Below, one piece after another: positions 16,364-23,816 of a stretch of DNA of 25,466 bases. This DNA is from an uncultured Eubacterium sp. (GTDB taxonomy: Bacteria; Bacillota; Clostridia; Peptostreptococcales; Anaerovoracaceae). How positions within the stretch are numbered: position 1 is the first letter of the stretch; every line of letters starts with the position of its first letter. The DNA is taken from the NCBI GenBank assembly GCA_937966095.1, contig CALCKF010000092.1, forward strand, positions 1-25,466, in the 5' to 3' direction. A program made the position numbers and the translations under genes. Below the pieces are notes generated by a model that saw nothing but the letters and a program-made list of their open reading frames with translations, had not been told where the DNA came from and searched no databases.

Positions 16364-17455
16364 TCATGACAGGCATTCAGCCAGAACTTTAAGGAATTCA
16401 CGGCAGTCTTCAGGATAGATCTCACCCATGTTTGCAACCTGAAACATACCCATTTCCTCGTATTTTCCCTTGCCGCTGTAGACAACATATCCTCTGTTTT
16501 CCATATCTGCAAGGAACTGTTTCAGCTCCCTTCCTTCAGGAAGAAATACAGATGTCACTGTATTAGCCATCTTTTCTTCGTCATCCAGAAGAAACCTAAG
16601 TCCCATATCTTTCATTCCTTTTCTCAATATCCCGGCGCATTCCTTATATCTTGCTACCCTGGCTTCAATACCGCCGTCTGCCAGAGCATTATCCAGAGCA
16701 GTATCAAGAGCCCAGAAAAGGTTCACATTAGGAGTATTTGGCGTCTGATTTTTCTTTTCTGCAGATTCATAATGTTTGGCAAGATTAAGATAAACATTTT
16801 TACCCATATCAGGAGTGAGTGTTTCAAAAGCGCTCTTCTTACCGCATATATACGCTGACCCCGGATATGCACCCAGACATTTACCTCCTACTGATGTGGC
16901 AAATGTAATATTGAAATCCACTATGTCGATAAGTTCACCTGCTGCTGCCGAAACACAATCCACAAAATACCATTTATTGTATTTTTCAGCAAGTTTTCCG
17001 ACTTCCTTTACAGGATTTATCATACCTGTGGATGTTTCATGGAACACCATAGCCACCACTTTGATATCCTCATCCTCAGACATCATTTTTTCCACCTTAT
17101 CCATTGACGGCTCTTCACCCCACGGAAATTCACAGTCAACCAAAGGTATATCATATTTATTTATTATCTCCAGCAGTCTTTCTCCGAAAACACCGTTTCT
17201 TATAAGCATTACCTTTTCGCCCTTATTGAACACAGAAGAAAGAACAGTCTCATTGGATGAAGTACCTGATCCTGATATGATCACTGATCTGTAGCTTTCA
17301 TCCGCTTTAAAAAGTCTGTTTATCTTTTCTGTCGTTCTTGCAAACAATGCTTCGAATTCCGGTCCTCTGTGACAAATATCATAATGTGTAAGTGCCTGAC
17401 GTACATTTTCTTTTACCATTACAGGCCCCGGACTGAATAATTTTGGTGCGCTCAT
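16364..17455 (-). CDS. Class V aminotransferase, PhnW/alanine-glyoxylate type
   Basis: PLP enzyme of 363 residues that moves an amino group between a small amine or amino acid and a 2-oxo acid. Landmarks: FSPGPV near the N-terminus, HRGPEF (about 29-34), phosphate-binding SGSGTSSNE (about 62-70), HETSTGMINP (about 139-148), the cofactor aspartate in FVDCVSAAAGE (166) and the Schiff-base lysine in SVGGKCLG (192). The overall pattern is nearest to 2-aminoethylphosphonate-pyruvate transaminase, but the lysine region reads GGKCLGAYPGSAY where PhnW enzymes usually have NKC.xGVPGF, so the substrate is open. The ATG at 17455 with AAAGGAAG seven bases upstream is preferred over a TTG at 17473. It is the last gene of the AraC-kinase-aminotransferase run; no phosphonate hydrolase is present. 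Confidence 0.87.
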   Translation of the reverse strand: MSAPKLFSPGPVMVKENVRQALTHYDICHRGPEFEALFARTTEKINRLFKADESYRSVIISGSGTSSNETVLSSVFNKGEKVMLIRNGVFGERLLEIINKYDIPLVDCEFPWGEEPSMDKVEKMMSEDEDIKVVAMVFHETSTGMINPVKEVGKLAEKYNKWYFVDCVSAAAGELIDIVDFNITFATSVGGKCLGAYPGSAYICGKKSAFETLTPDMGKNVYLNLAKHYESAEKKNQTPNTPNVNLFWALDTALDNALADGGIEARVARYKECAGILRKGMKDMGLRFLLDDEEKMANTVTSVFLPEGRELKQFLADMENRGYVVYSGKGKYEEMGMFQVANMGEIYPEDCREFLKVLAECLS

Positions 17456-17485
17456 ATCCACACTTCCTTTCAATTCATCAGTAAT

Positions 17486-18991
17486 TTATTCTTCTGACCA
17501 GTTCCGTGCTCTTTCAACGGCTCTGTGCCAGTTATACAACAGAGATTCTCTCTCGTCTATACTCATTTTAGGCTCAAATCTGCGAGCCAGCTTCCAGTTG
17601 CCTTCCATTTGATCAATAGAATCAAAATCACCCACACCAAGAGCAGCAAGCTGCGCGGCGCCCAGTGCTGTAGTATCCTTCACGACCGGCACATCCACCG
17701 GTATACCCAGTATATCTGACTGAAACTGCATAAGGAAATTATTCTCCACAGCTCCGCCGTCAGCTCTGAGAATGTTGACCGGCATATCGGCATCCAGATT
17801 CATTACATCCAGATTGTCCTTTACTTGGTAAGCCGTAGCCTCAAGAGTAGCTCTTACTATATGCTGGCGGGTCGTCCCTCCTGTGATCCCCACCATGGTC
17901 CCTCTGGCATACGAATCCCAGTGAGGAGCCGCAAGTCCGGAGAATGCCGGTACGAAGTATACTCCGCCGTTATCTCCTGCTTCGTATGCCATTTTCTCAG
18001 TCTCCGCAGCATTATCTATTATTTTTATACCGTCTCGCAGCCACTGAGTAGCCGCACCCGTTATATATATGCCTCCGTCTATTGCAAAAGACATTTTTTT
18101 CTTAAGTCTCCATGCAACAGTTGTAAGAAGACCGTTCTTTGAATATACAGCCTTATCTCCCGTATTCATCAGCATAAAGCACCCTGTTCCATATGTGCAT
18201 TTTATGTCACCAGGCGAAAAACATGCCTGACCGAACAGTGCTGCCTGCTGATCCACAACAGATCCTGAGATAGGTATCTTGGCTCCGAGGAAATCCAAAG
18301 GATCTGTATATCCGTAAATCATAGAACTGTCACATATTTCGGGAAGTATCGACTTGCTTATTCCAAGGATATCCAGGATTTCATCGTCCCATTTTTCCGT
18401 ATGGATATTGAACATCATCGTTCTCGAAGCTGTTGAACAATCGGTGACGTGAACTCTTCCATGTGTCATTTTCCATATAAGCCATGAATCCAGAGTACCT
18501 GCAAGCACCCTGCCTTCCCGGATTTTTTCCCTGACACCATCGACATTGTCTATTATCCATTTTATCTTAGGTCCGCTGAAATATGAATCGGCCATGAGCC
18601 CGGTCTTTTCTCTTATACGTTCGCCATATTCTTTAGTGAGCTCGTCTGCATATCTTGCCATTCTTCTATCCTGCCACACTATGGCATTATAAAGAGGAAC
18701 ACCCGTGATCTTGTCCCAGAGCATGACCGTTTCGCCCTGATTATCTATCCCTATACATCTGACCTGGTCAGCACTTACATTTGCAATCTCAAGAGCCATA
18801 TTCATCGACTCGATCACCTTCTGCCATATTTCTACAGGATCATGCTCTACCCATCCGGGTTTCGGATAATACTGTCTGTGCTCTCTGTAACCTCTTGCCA
18901 CTACATTCCAGCGTTCATCCATCAGGAGTGTCGTGGTTCCAGTGGTCCCCTGATCCAGACCTATATAATACATTTTATTTTTCATAATCAT
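17486..18991 (-). CDS. FGGY-family carbohydrate kinase, glycerol kinase-like
   Basis: ATP-dependent kinase of 501 residues, the length of GlpK and similar along its whole length: GLDQGTTGTT at 11-20, YPKPGWVEHDP at 42-52, IVWQDRR (Trp106), YFSG (Tyr137), TASRTMMFNIHT, DQQAALFG with the catalytic base Asp247, YGTGCFMLMNTG and DGGAVENNFLMQFQSD. Of the E. coli glycerol contacts, Glu84, Trp103, Tyr135 and Asp245 are conserved, but Arg83 is replaced by Gly86 (NQGET instead of NQRET). The HPr-phosphorylated histidine loop of Gram-positive GlpK (YHFYG) is also missing. The ribosome binding site AGGAG is five bases before the ATG. No glpF or glpD is nearby. Glycerol or a related polyol is possible, but the substrate should not be assumed. 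Confidence 0.85.
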   Translation of the reverse strand: MIMKNKMYYIGLDQGTTGTTTLLMDERWNVVARGYREHRQYYPKPGWVEHDPVEIWQKVIESMNMALEIANVSADQVRCIGIDNQGETVMLWDKITGVPLYNAIVWQDRRMARYADELTKEYGERIREKTGLMADSYFSGPKIKWIIDNVDGVREKIREGRVLAGTLDSWLIWKMTHGRVHVTDCSTASRTMMFNIHTEKWDDEILDILGISKSILPEICDSSMIYGYTDPLDFLGAKIPISGSVVDQQAALFGQACFSPGDIKCTYGTGCFMLMNTGDKAVYSKNGLLTTVAWRLKKKMSFAIDGGIYITGAATQWLRDGIKIIDNAAETEKMAYEAGDNGGVYFVPAFSGLAAPHWDSYARGTMVGITGGTTRQHIVRATLEATAYQVKDNLDVMNLDADMPVNILRADGGAVENNFLMQFQSDILGIPVDVPVVKDTTALGAAQLAALGVGDFDSIDQMEGNWKLARRFEPKMSIDERESLLYNWHRAVERARNWSEE

Positions 18992-19014
18992 TCCCTCTCC
19001 TGTCTCATCTCGAA

Positions 19015-19893
19015 TTATTCAACGGAAATGTAATCTTCTATCTGATCATAATCCAGATTATTGAACAGATTCTTCCTGAATTCTCCGGAAGAACATCTTA
19101 TCAGCTTTTTATATGTCCTGTTCATATGTGCGTGGTCAAAAAAACCGCAGTCAATAGCAACATCCATCAACAGCATATTACGGTTTTCCATTATCTTTGC
19201 CATGGAAAACTGCAGTCTTATTATCTGGGAATACAATTTCGGAGAAATGCCGACAAACTTTTCGAACATCTTGCTTATATTTCTCGAAGTGAATCCGGTT
19301 TCCTCCGCCAGTTCTTCTACCTTTATGTTTCCCTGCGTCTGAAGAATCCTTCTTGTACAGTATTTTATCAGATACTTTCCGGAATCCCCGTAAAGATTTA
19401 TTCTTATTACTTTCGAGATCAGTCCTATTCTTTCCACAAGCTGTGTTTCACGTCCCAAAATGGAAATTATCTGTTCTCCTCCTGCCATATTTTCCCTGAC
19501 ATTCAGCGCCTTGTTTGTTATCCTGCTTACCGGCTGCTCCACCAGAGAATATCCTGTACCGGGCATAAATCTCATAAAAATGCAATAATCCCCCGGCTCG
19601 ATATCTATTTTCTTTATTTCATCTATAACTCCGCATATATATGCTTCGGCATGCTCGCTGCCTCCGGTAAAAACCAGAGTCATACACCCGTCGGGAATAA
19701 CAGGGATAGATTTTCGTACATCCCATAACGATCTTATATAAAATATATCTGCAACGGCAGTATAAAGAGGATGTCCGAAACTTACATCCAGCTTCTTGAC
19801 TTCGAAACCTTCATCTTCAAATATCAAAGGCTCATACTGTATCCTGGCCTCCGTGGGCGCCAGATGTTGTTTTTTGCTTATAACAAATGACAT
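19015..19893 (-). CDS. AraC-family transcriptional regulator
   Basis: Likely local regulator, 292 residues from the ATG at 19893. The N-terminal sensor part contains IPDGCMTLVFTGG (about 64-76), a pattern of the DUF6597-type domain found before AraC helix-turn-helix units. The C-terminal ~100 residues carry two helix-turn-helix motifs: VEELAEETGFTSRNISKMF and the GFFDHAHMNRTYKK signature ending in a SSGEFRK segment. The open frame extends to 20010, but the promoter TTGACG-N17-TATCAT lies inside that extension, so the start at 19893, after GGGGA, is preferred. It is followed after 23 bases by the kinase, on the same strand, and faces the permease operon. Confidence 0.9.
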   Translation of the reverse strand: MSFVISKKQHLAPTEARIQYEPLIFEDEGFEVKKLDVSFGHPLYTAVADIFYIRSLWDVRKSIPVIPDGCMTLVFTGGSEHAEAYICGVIDEIKKIDIEPGDYCIFMRFMPGTGYSLVEQPVSRITNKALNVRENMAGGEQIISILGRETQLVERIGLISKVIRINLYGDSGKYLIKYCTRRILQTQGNIKVEELAEETGFTSRNISKMFEKFVGISPKLYSQIIRLQFSMAKIMENRNMLLMDVAIDCGFFDHAHMNRTYKKLIRCSSGEFRKNLFNNLDYDQIEDYISVE

Positions 19894-19939
19894 TTTATCC
19901 CCGATAGTAAAAATCAGAACACTTTTATTTCTCGTTTTA

Positions 19940-19968
19940 ATGATAGCACCAGGAAGTTTTTTCGTCAA
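19940..19968 (-). promoter_or_regulatory. Promoter of the AraC-kinase-aminotransferase run
   Basis: -35 TTGACG (19963-19968), 17-base spacer, extended -10 TGC-TATCAT (hexamer 19940-19945) on the minus strand. It leaves a leader of about 40 bases before the ATG at 19893. Confidence 0.8.
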
Positions 19969-19993
19969 TTTCCGATTTTTCCTATCTAATGTT

Positions 19994-20017
19994 TTTAATA
20001 TCGTATACAATATTAAA
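19994..20017. promoter_or_regulatory. 24-bp near-perfect palindrome, candidate operator
   Basis: Arms TTTAATAT and ATATTAAA flank c-GTATAC-a; 11 of 12 base pairs are symmetric. A second inverted pair, ACAATATT (20007-20014) and AATATTGT (20027-20034), overlaps it. The site lies between the AraC promoter and the start of the rightward operon, where a shared regulator would be expected to bind. The TNGTATACNA core resembles operators of GntR/FadR-type regulators, yet no such gene is in the window. Confidence 0.5.
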
Positions 20018-20096
20018 GGCGTTTAAAATATTGTCTTTAGTATAAATACTTCGCAGCACCGGTAACGGCCGGCCAATTTCAGGAGGGTTATTATAC

Positions 20097-20441
20097 ATGC
20101 AGGTATTACAGGGAATGGATCCCGATAAAATGGTAATCATACTCCCTACGGCACTTATTGCCATGTATTTGATAATAAGAGTACAGGTTTCACTTTGTGA
20201 GCGCCGCAATCCTTATATAGGGCTGGTACTGCCTGTCATCTGCTTCATAGCGGCTACCATACTGGCTGTAAGACCTCTTCTGATAGCTCATCCCGACGAA
20301 ATGGACGGTCTTCTTGCATTCTGTGTGAGAATGTGGCTTACTTTCAATATAGCAACACTCGTGTTTCTCTTTCCGTACTATAAGAATCGCAGGATGATAC
20401 GCAGGGAGGAGAAGCAGAGCGGCAAAAGCAGTCAATCATGA
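20097..20441 (+). CDS. Small membrane protein upstream of the APC permease (function unknown)
   Basis: 114 residues, not recognised as a named family. Three hydrophobic segments at about 11-32, 38-62 and 70-94 are followed by a strongly basic and polar C-terminal tail (KNRRMIRREEKQ). AGGAGGG lies nine bases before the ATG, so it is clearly translated. It begins the rightward operon. Only a weak TATAAA (20041-20046) without a good -35 precedes it, as expected for an activator-dependent promoter. Gene order suggests an accessory subunit or partner of the permease that follows 77 bases later. Confidence 0.8.
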   Translation: MQVLQGMDPDKMVIILPTALIAMYLIIRVQVSLCERRNPYIGLVLPVICFIAATILAVRPLLIAHPDEMDGLLAFCVRMWLTFNIATLVFLFPYYKNRRMIRREEKQSGKSSQS

Positions 20442-20452
20442 TTTACCTTGTT

Positions 20453-20481
20453 TAAACATTATCACAGATGTTTGATATAAT
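20453..20481 (+). promoter_or_regulatory. Second promoter, directly before the APC permease
   Basis: Extended -10 TGA-TATAAT (hexamer 20476-20481) with -35 TAAACA (20453-20458) at 17 bases. An inverted repeat AAACAT (20454-20459) / ATGTTT (20468-20473) covers the -35 and reaches the TG element, so a repressor could act here. The permease can therefore be expressed apart from the small gene before it. Confidence 0.65.
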
Positions 20482-20518
20482 ATAAAACCGTTATTATTAT
20501 TAAGGAGGTATTCTTCAA

Positions 20519-22075
20519 ATGGAAAACAATGTTAAAGCCCAAACGCTGAACAGATCTTTGGGTCTTGCAGAATGCGTCACCATTACAGCAGGAGCTGTAA
20601 TAGGCGTAGGTCTGTTCACTGTTGGTTCACAGATAGTCGGACTGATGGGCGGCACCGTAATCATTGCATCTCTTATCGCATTTATACTTATACTGTTCCC
20701 TTGTGCGATGTACGGTGAAATGGGCGCAGCCCTGCCGCTGGCAGGCGGTACATACTCTTTTGCAAAAAGAGCCATAAACTATCCAGTAGCAGTTTTTGAA
20801 AGCTGGAACTATACTCTCGCTCAGGTAGGTATAGGAGCTTCAGAGGCAATGGCCTTCTCCAACTATTTTACAAGACTGCTGAGTGCACTGGGACTTGATG
20901 TTCCAATCGACAACAACAACTATTCACTTATCGACTACTTCGCAGGAGATGTTCCGACAGATGTGTTCCTGTGGAAAGTCCTGCCGGCAATTGCCCTCTT
21001 CGTTCTTTTCACATTCATCTCATACAGAGGTATCGAAATGAATGGAAAGACTCAGAATTTCTTTATGTTCTTCTTCTGGGCATGCTCGCTTGTTTGGTTT
21101 GCGACAGTGATCGCAAAGGCTGATTTCTCCAGCATCACCGAAATGGTTGCCGGCGTCGGCATACCTACAGAAGTAAATGCTTTTGCACAGGCTGTACTGC
21201 TTGTTCTCTGGTGCTTCTTCGGATATGAGACTATCGTAGGTATGGGTTCGGAAGTAAAATTCCCGCAGATCACCATACCTAGAGCACTGCTGATATCGCC
21301 GTTCTGTGTACTTGCTGTAAATCTGCTGTTCCAGTGGTTCCTCTGTGCTCTCACTCCGGCCGAGAACGTACCTGATCTGTACACATCAGCGGCACCTTAT
21401 GCAGACGCTATGCAATATGCAGGTATCGTGGGACTTCCTCTCGTGATACTCTGTCTCGGCATAACTCTCGGCGGTGATTTCTCGACGATGAACCCTTGTA
21501 TTGCAGGTCCTGCACGTTATATATATATAATGTCGGAGGACGGCAACTTCCCTAAATATTTCGGAAAAGTACACGAAAAATTCAAGAGTCCTCACCGTGC
21601 CGTAGTTCTCTGCGGAGTACTGGGAGTATTCTTTATCCTCACCGGATCCATCAAGATCGTAGCCCTGATGTGCTCATACAATCAGATCCAGGCCTATATA
21701 ATAGGTTTCTGGTCATTCCTGGCACTGAGAAAGAAAGAGCCGGATCTCAACAGACCTTGGAGATGCCCTGCAGGAACCTTCGGAGCATGGTTCAGTATCA
21801 TCTGCTTTGCCGTACTGCTGATTCTCGCTTACGATCCTGTAGCCATCTGGTACAACATCGGATGGGACATACTGGCAATACTATATTATGTGATCTTCGT
21901 AAGAAAGAGACCTATACCGCAGGAAGCTATTGATGTGGAAGCTCTTGCTCTTGCCACAGCAGAACCTACTGCGGAAGAGAAAAAGGCTCTTGACAAACAG
22001 TACAAGAAATGGAGAATCATTGCTTACTGCTTTGCCGCAGTGGGAGTACTGCTGTTCGTGATTTCTTGGATATAA
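20519..22075 (+). CDS. APC-family amino acid or amine permease
   Basis: Secondary transporter of 518 residues. The N-terminus has the APC unwound-helix signature (ITAGAVIGVGLFTVGSQIVG, about 21-40), then about a dozen hydrophobic helices and the conserved GYETIVGMGSEVKFPQITIPR region (about 239-259). The C-terminus is unusual: an Ala/Glu-rich charged linker (about 466-495) leads to one extra helix (about 499-518). AAGGAGG precedes the ATG. Members move amino acids, polyamines or amines such as ethanolamine; the substrate is not readable. Placement opposite an AraC regulator, kinase and aminotransferase suggests it imports the compound they process. Confidence 0.9.
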   Translation: MENNVKAQTLNRSLGLAECVTITAGAVIGVGLFTVGSQIVGLMGGTVIIASLIAFILILFPCAMYGEMGAALPLAGGTYSFAKRAINYPVAVFESWNYTLAQVGIGASEAMAFSNYFTRLLSALGLDVPIDNNNYSLIDYFAGDVPTDVFLWKVLPAIALFVLFTFISYRGIEMNGKTQNFFMFFFWACSLVWFATVIAKADFSSITEMVAGVGIPTEVNAFAQAVLLVLWCFFGYETIVGMGSEVKFPQITIPRALLISPFCVLAVNLLFQWFLCALTPAENVPDLYTSAAPYADAMQYAGIVGLPLVILCLGITLGGDFSTMNPCIAGPARYIYIMSEDGNFPKYFGKVHEKFKSPHRAVVLCGVLGVFFILTGSIKIVALMCSYNQIQAYIIGFWSFLALRKKEPDLNRPWRCPAGTFGAWFSIICFAVLLILAYDPVAIWYNIGWDILAILYYVIFVRKRPIPQEAIDVEALALATAEPTAEEKKALDKQYKKWRIIAYCFAAVGVLLFVISWI

Positions 22076-22090
22076 AAAGAATTTTATGAT

Positions 22091-22225
22091 ATGAGAAAAT
22101 TTATTGGAACGATATTATTCATATTCCTGATTATTCTGGCCACAGCCGGCCTTGCTGCCTATGTCATGCAGGAAGCGTTTCAGGAACCTATGACATTCAA
22201 AGAATTCTTTGAGATGGTCTTTTAG
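22091..22225 (+). CDS. 44-residue single-pass membrane microprotein
   Basis: Starts 15 bases after the permease stop codon and ends 9 bases before the operon terminator. Residues 1-3 are basic, 5-25 form one hydrophobic helix (IGTILFIFLIILATAGLAAY), and the remainder is an acidic, Phe-rich amphipathic tail ending EFFEMVF. There is no strong ribosome binding site, so translation would depend on coupling with the permease. Its size and position recall small subunits that accompany transporters (for example MetS with MetP), but no homology is claimed. Confidence 0.6.
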   Translation: MRKFIGTILFIFLIILATAGLAAYVMQEAFQEPMTFKEFFEMVF

Positions 22226-22234
22226 GGCAATAAC

Positions 22235-22285
22235 GAAAGACTGCCGCCCCAGGTAATTTACTTTATCCTGGGGCGGCAGTCTTTC
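22235..22285. terminator. Strong terminator between permease operon and radA
   Basis: Perfect 19-base-pair GC-rich stem (22235-22253 with 22267-22285), 13-base loop, followed by TTATATTT on the plus strand. It lies between convergent genes and probably works in both directions. Confidence 0.92.
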
Positions 22286-22302
22286 TTATATTTCAATCAT
22301 AT

Positions 22303-23745
22303 TCAGAACAGATTGCTGATCTCGGTTATGTTTTTAATTCCTACAAGCTCAAGCTTATTGCTTTTATTCCCGGAATTTATTTCATCCAGCAGCCGCCTTA
22401 ATCGTTGTGCGTTCTTGACAGGCAGCACTATACGTTCAAATCCCAGTCTTGCAGCTTCCTTCAGTATCTTTTCGCCGTTCTGTATGGCTCTGAGATCCCC
22501 TGTAAGTCCTATTTCCCCAAGCACCACGGTTTTTCCTCCAATAGGTTTACCTTTGTATGAAGAATAGACCGCCAGCGCCACTGCAAGATCAGTATACGTC
22601 CCTTCCGGTTTGATGCCGCCTACTATATTCACATAGATATCCTGATTTATCATAGACAGTCCCATCTTCTTCTCCAGAACAGCAAGTATCATATTCAACC
22701 GCGAATTTTCAACTCCTATAGAACTTCTTCTCGCAAAGCCTATATTTGTGGGTGATGTCAGTGCTTGTACCTCCAGTACGAGAGGTCTTGTCCCTTCGTA
22801 TACCGCCGTTACAACGGCTCCTTCACTCTCCCTTCCCATTTCCTCCAGCAAAGTCCCCGAAAGATTTTCTATCTCTGAAAGCCCCTCTTCTCCCATCTCA
22901 AAAGCTCCTATCTCGCTGGTGGTGCCGAATCTGTTCTTTTTGGATCTCAATATCCTCATTTCATGGCTGCGGTCACCGGTGAAACTAAGGACACAATCCA
23001 CCATATGCTCTATTATGCGAGGTCCGGCCAGTTCACCGCTTTTTGTGACATGGGCAACTATGAATACCGGTATGCCATATACCTTCCCTATTCTCATAAG
23101 TTCATTTCCGCATGCTCTTACCTGAGAAACACTGCCCGGGGCAGAATCAAGATCCGTACTGTACATTGTCTGTATCGAATCTATAATCAGAAAGCTTGGC
23201 TTCATATCAGCGCAAACTGCACTTATACTTTCTATATTTGTTTCCGAAAGTATAAAAAGTTCTTCGGGCAATTTTCCGCACACTCTGTCAGCCCTCATCT
23301 TTATCTGCTCTTCCGATTCTTCTCCGGATACATACAATACTATGCCTTTTTTCCCTGCAATGTGGGCCGCTGCCTGTATTATTATGGTGGATTTACCTAT
23401 TCCCGGCTCCCCTGATATAAGAGTAAGCGAGCCGGGCACAAGGCCTCCGCCCAGAACTCTGTTGAGTTCCCCTATTCCAGTATCAACTCTGTCCTTTTCA
23501 CCCGATACTACGTCACTGAGTTTTACGGGTTTTCCGGCTGTGTCTGCAATACCCGGCGCTCCTGACAATCTGTCAGATCCGGACTTCAGAAGGGATGTCC
23601 TTCTTCTTTTATCCTGAGAATCAAGAGAAGTTATTTTCTCCTCTACCATGGTATTCCATGCTCCGCATATGCACTGGCCCATCCACTTGGAGCTTTCATA
23701 TCCGCATTCCTGACACACAAACACTGTCTTGCTTTTTCCTGCCAT
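22303..23745 (-). CDS. radA: DNA repair protein RadA
   Basis: RecA-like branch-migration helicase used in recombinational repair; 480 residues is close to the usual ~455. Order of features: N-terminal zinc finger (CQEC at 11-14 and CIC at 25-27), Walker A GEPGIGKST (about 107-115), the RadA-specific KNRFG motif (about 266-270), and a Lon-protease-like C-terminal domain (PEGTYTDLAVALAVYSS). Odd point: the second zinc knuckle is C-x-C instead of the usual C-x2-C, one residue short. The ribosome binding site before the ATG is weak (AAAGG at about eight bases). Confidence 0.96.
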   Translation of the reverse strand: MAGKSKTVFVCQECGYESSKWMGQCICGAWNTMVEEKITSLDSQDKRRRTSLLKSGSDRLSGAPGIADTAGKPVKLSDVVSGEKDRVDTGIGELNRVLGGGLVPGSLTLISGEPGIGKSTIIIQAAAHIAGKKGIVLYVSGEESEEQIKMRADRVCGKLPEELFILSETNIESISAVCADMKPSFLIIDSIQTMYSTDLDSAPGSVSQVRACGNELMRIGKVYGIPVFIVAHVTKSGELAGPRIIEHMVDCVLSFTGDRSHEMRILRSKKNRFGTTSEIGAFEMGEEGLSEIENLSGTLLEEMGRESEGAVVTAVYEGTRPLVLEVQALTSPTNIGFARRSSIGVENSRLNMILAVLEKKMGLSMINQDIYVNIVGGIKPEGTYTDLAVALAVYSSYKGKPIGGKTVVLGEIGLTGDLRAIQNGEKILKEAARLGFERIVLPVKNAQRLRRLLDEINSGNKSNKLELVGIKNITEISNLF

Positions 23746-23760
23746 CTCATCTGCCTTTCT

Positions 23761-23792
23761 AAAAAGGCCGCCTCTAAACGAGACAGCCTTTT
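23761..23792 (-). terminator. Terminator after the EF-G-type gene
   Basis: Minus-strand stem AAAAGGCTGTCTC / GAGGCGGCCTTTT with G-T pairs, loop of about five bases, then a TTTTT run. It separates the EF-G-like gene from radA. Confidence 0.8.
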
Positions 23793-23816
23793 AAATCGAT
23801 CATTGTATCACAAGCA

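Noticed and set aside
19126..19728. 200-residue plus-strand frame inside the AraC gene
   Set aside because: Antisense to the helix-turn-helix region of a real gene; composition is a shadow pattern.
23802..23807. TACAAT with TG extension upstream of radA as its promoter
   Set aside because: It has no -35 and lies upstream of the EF-G terminator, so a transcript from it would run straight into that hairpin; not convincing enough to annotate.
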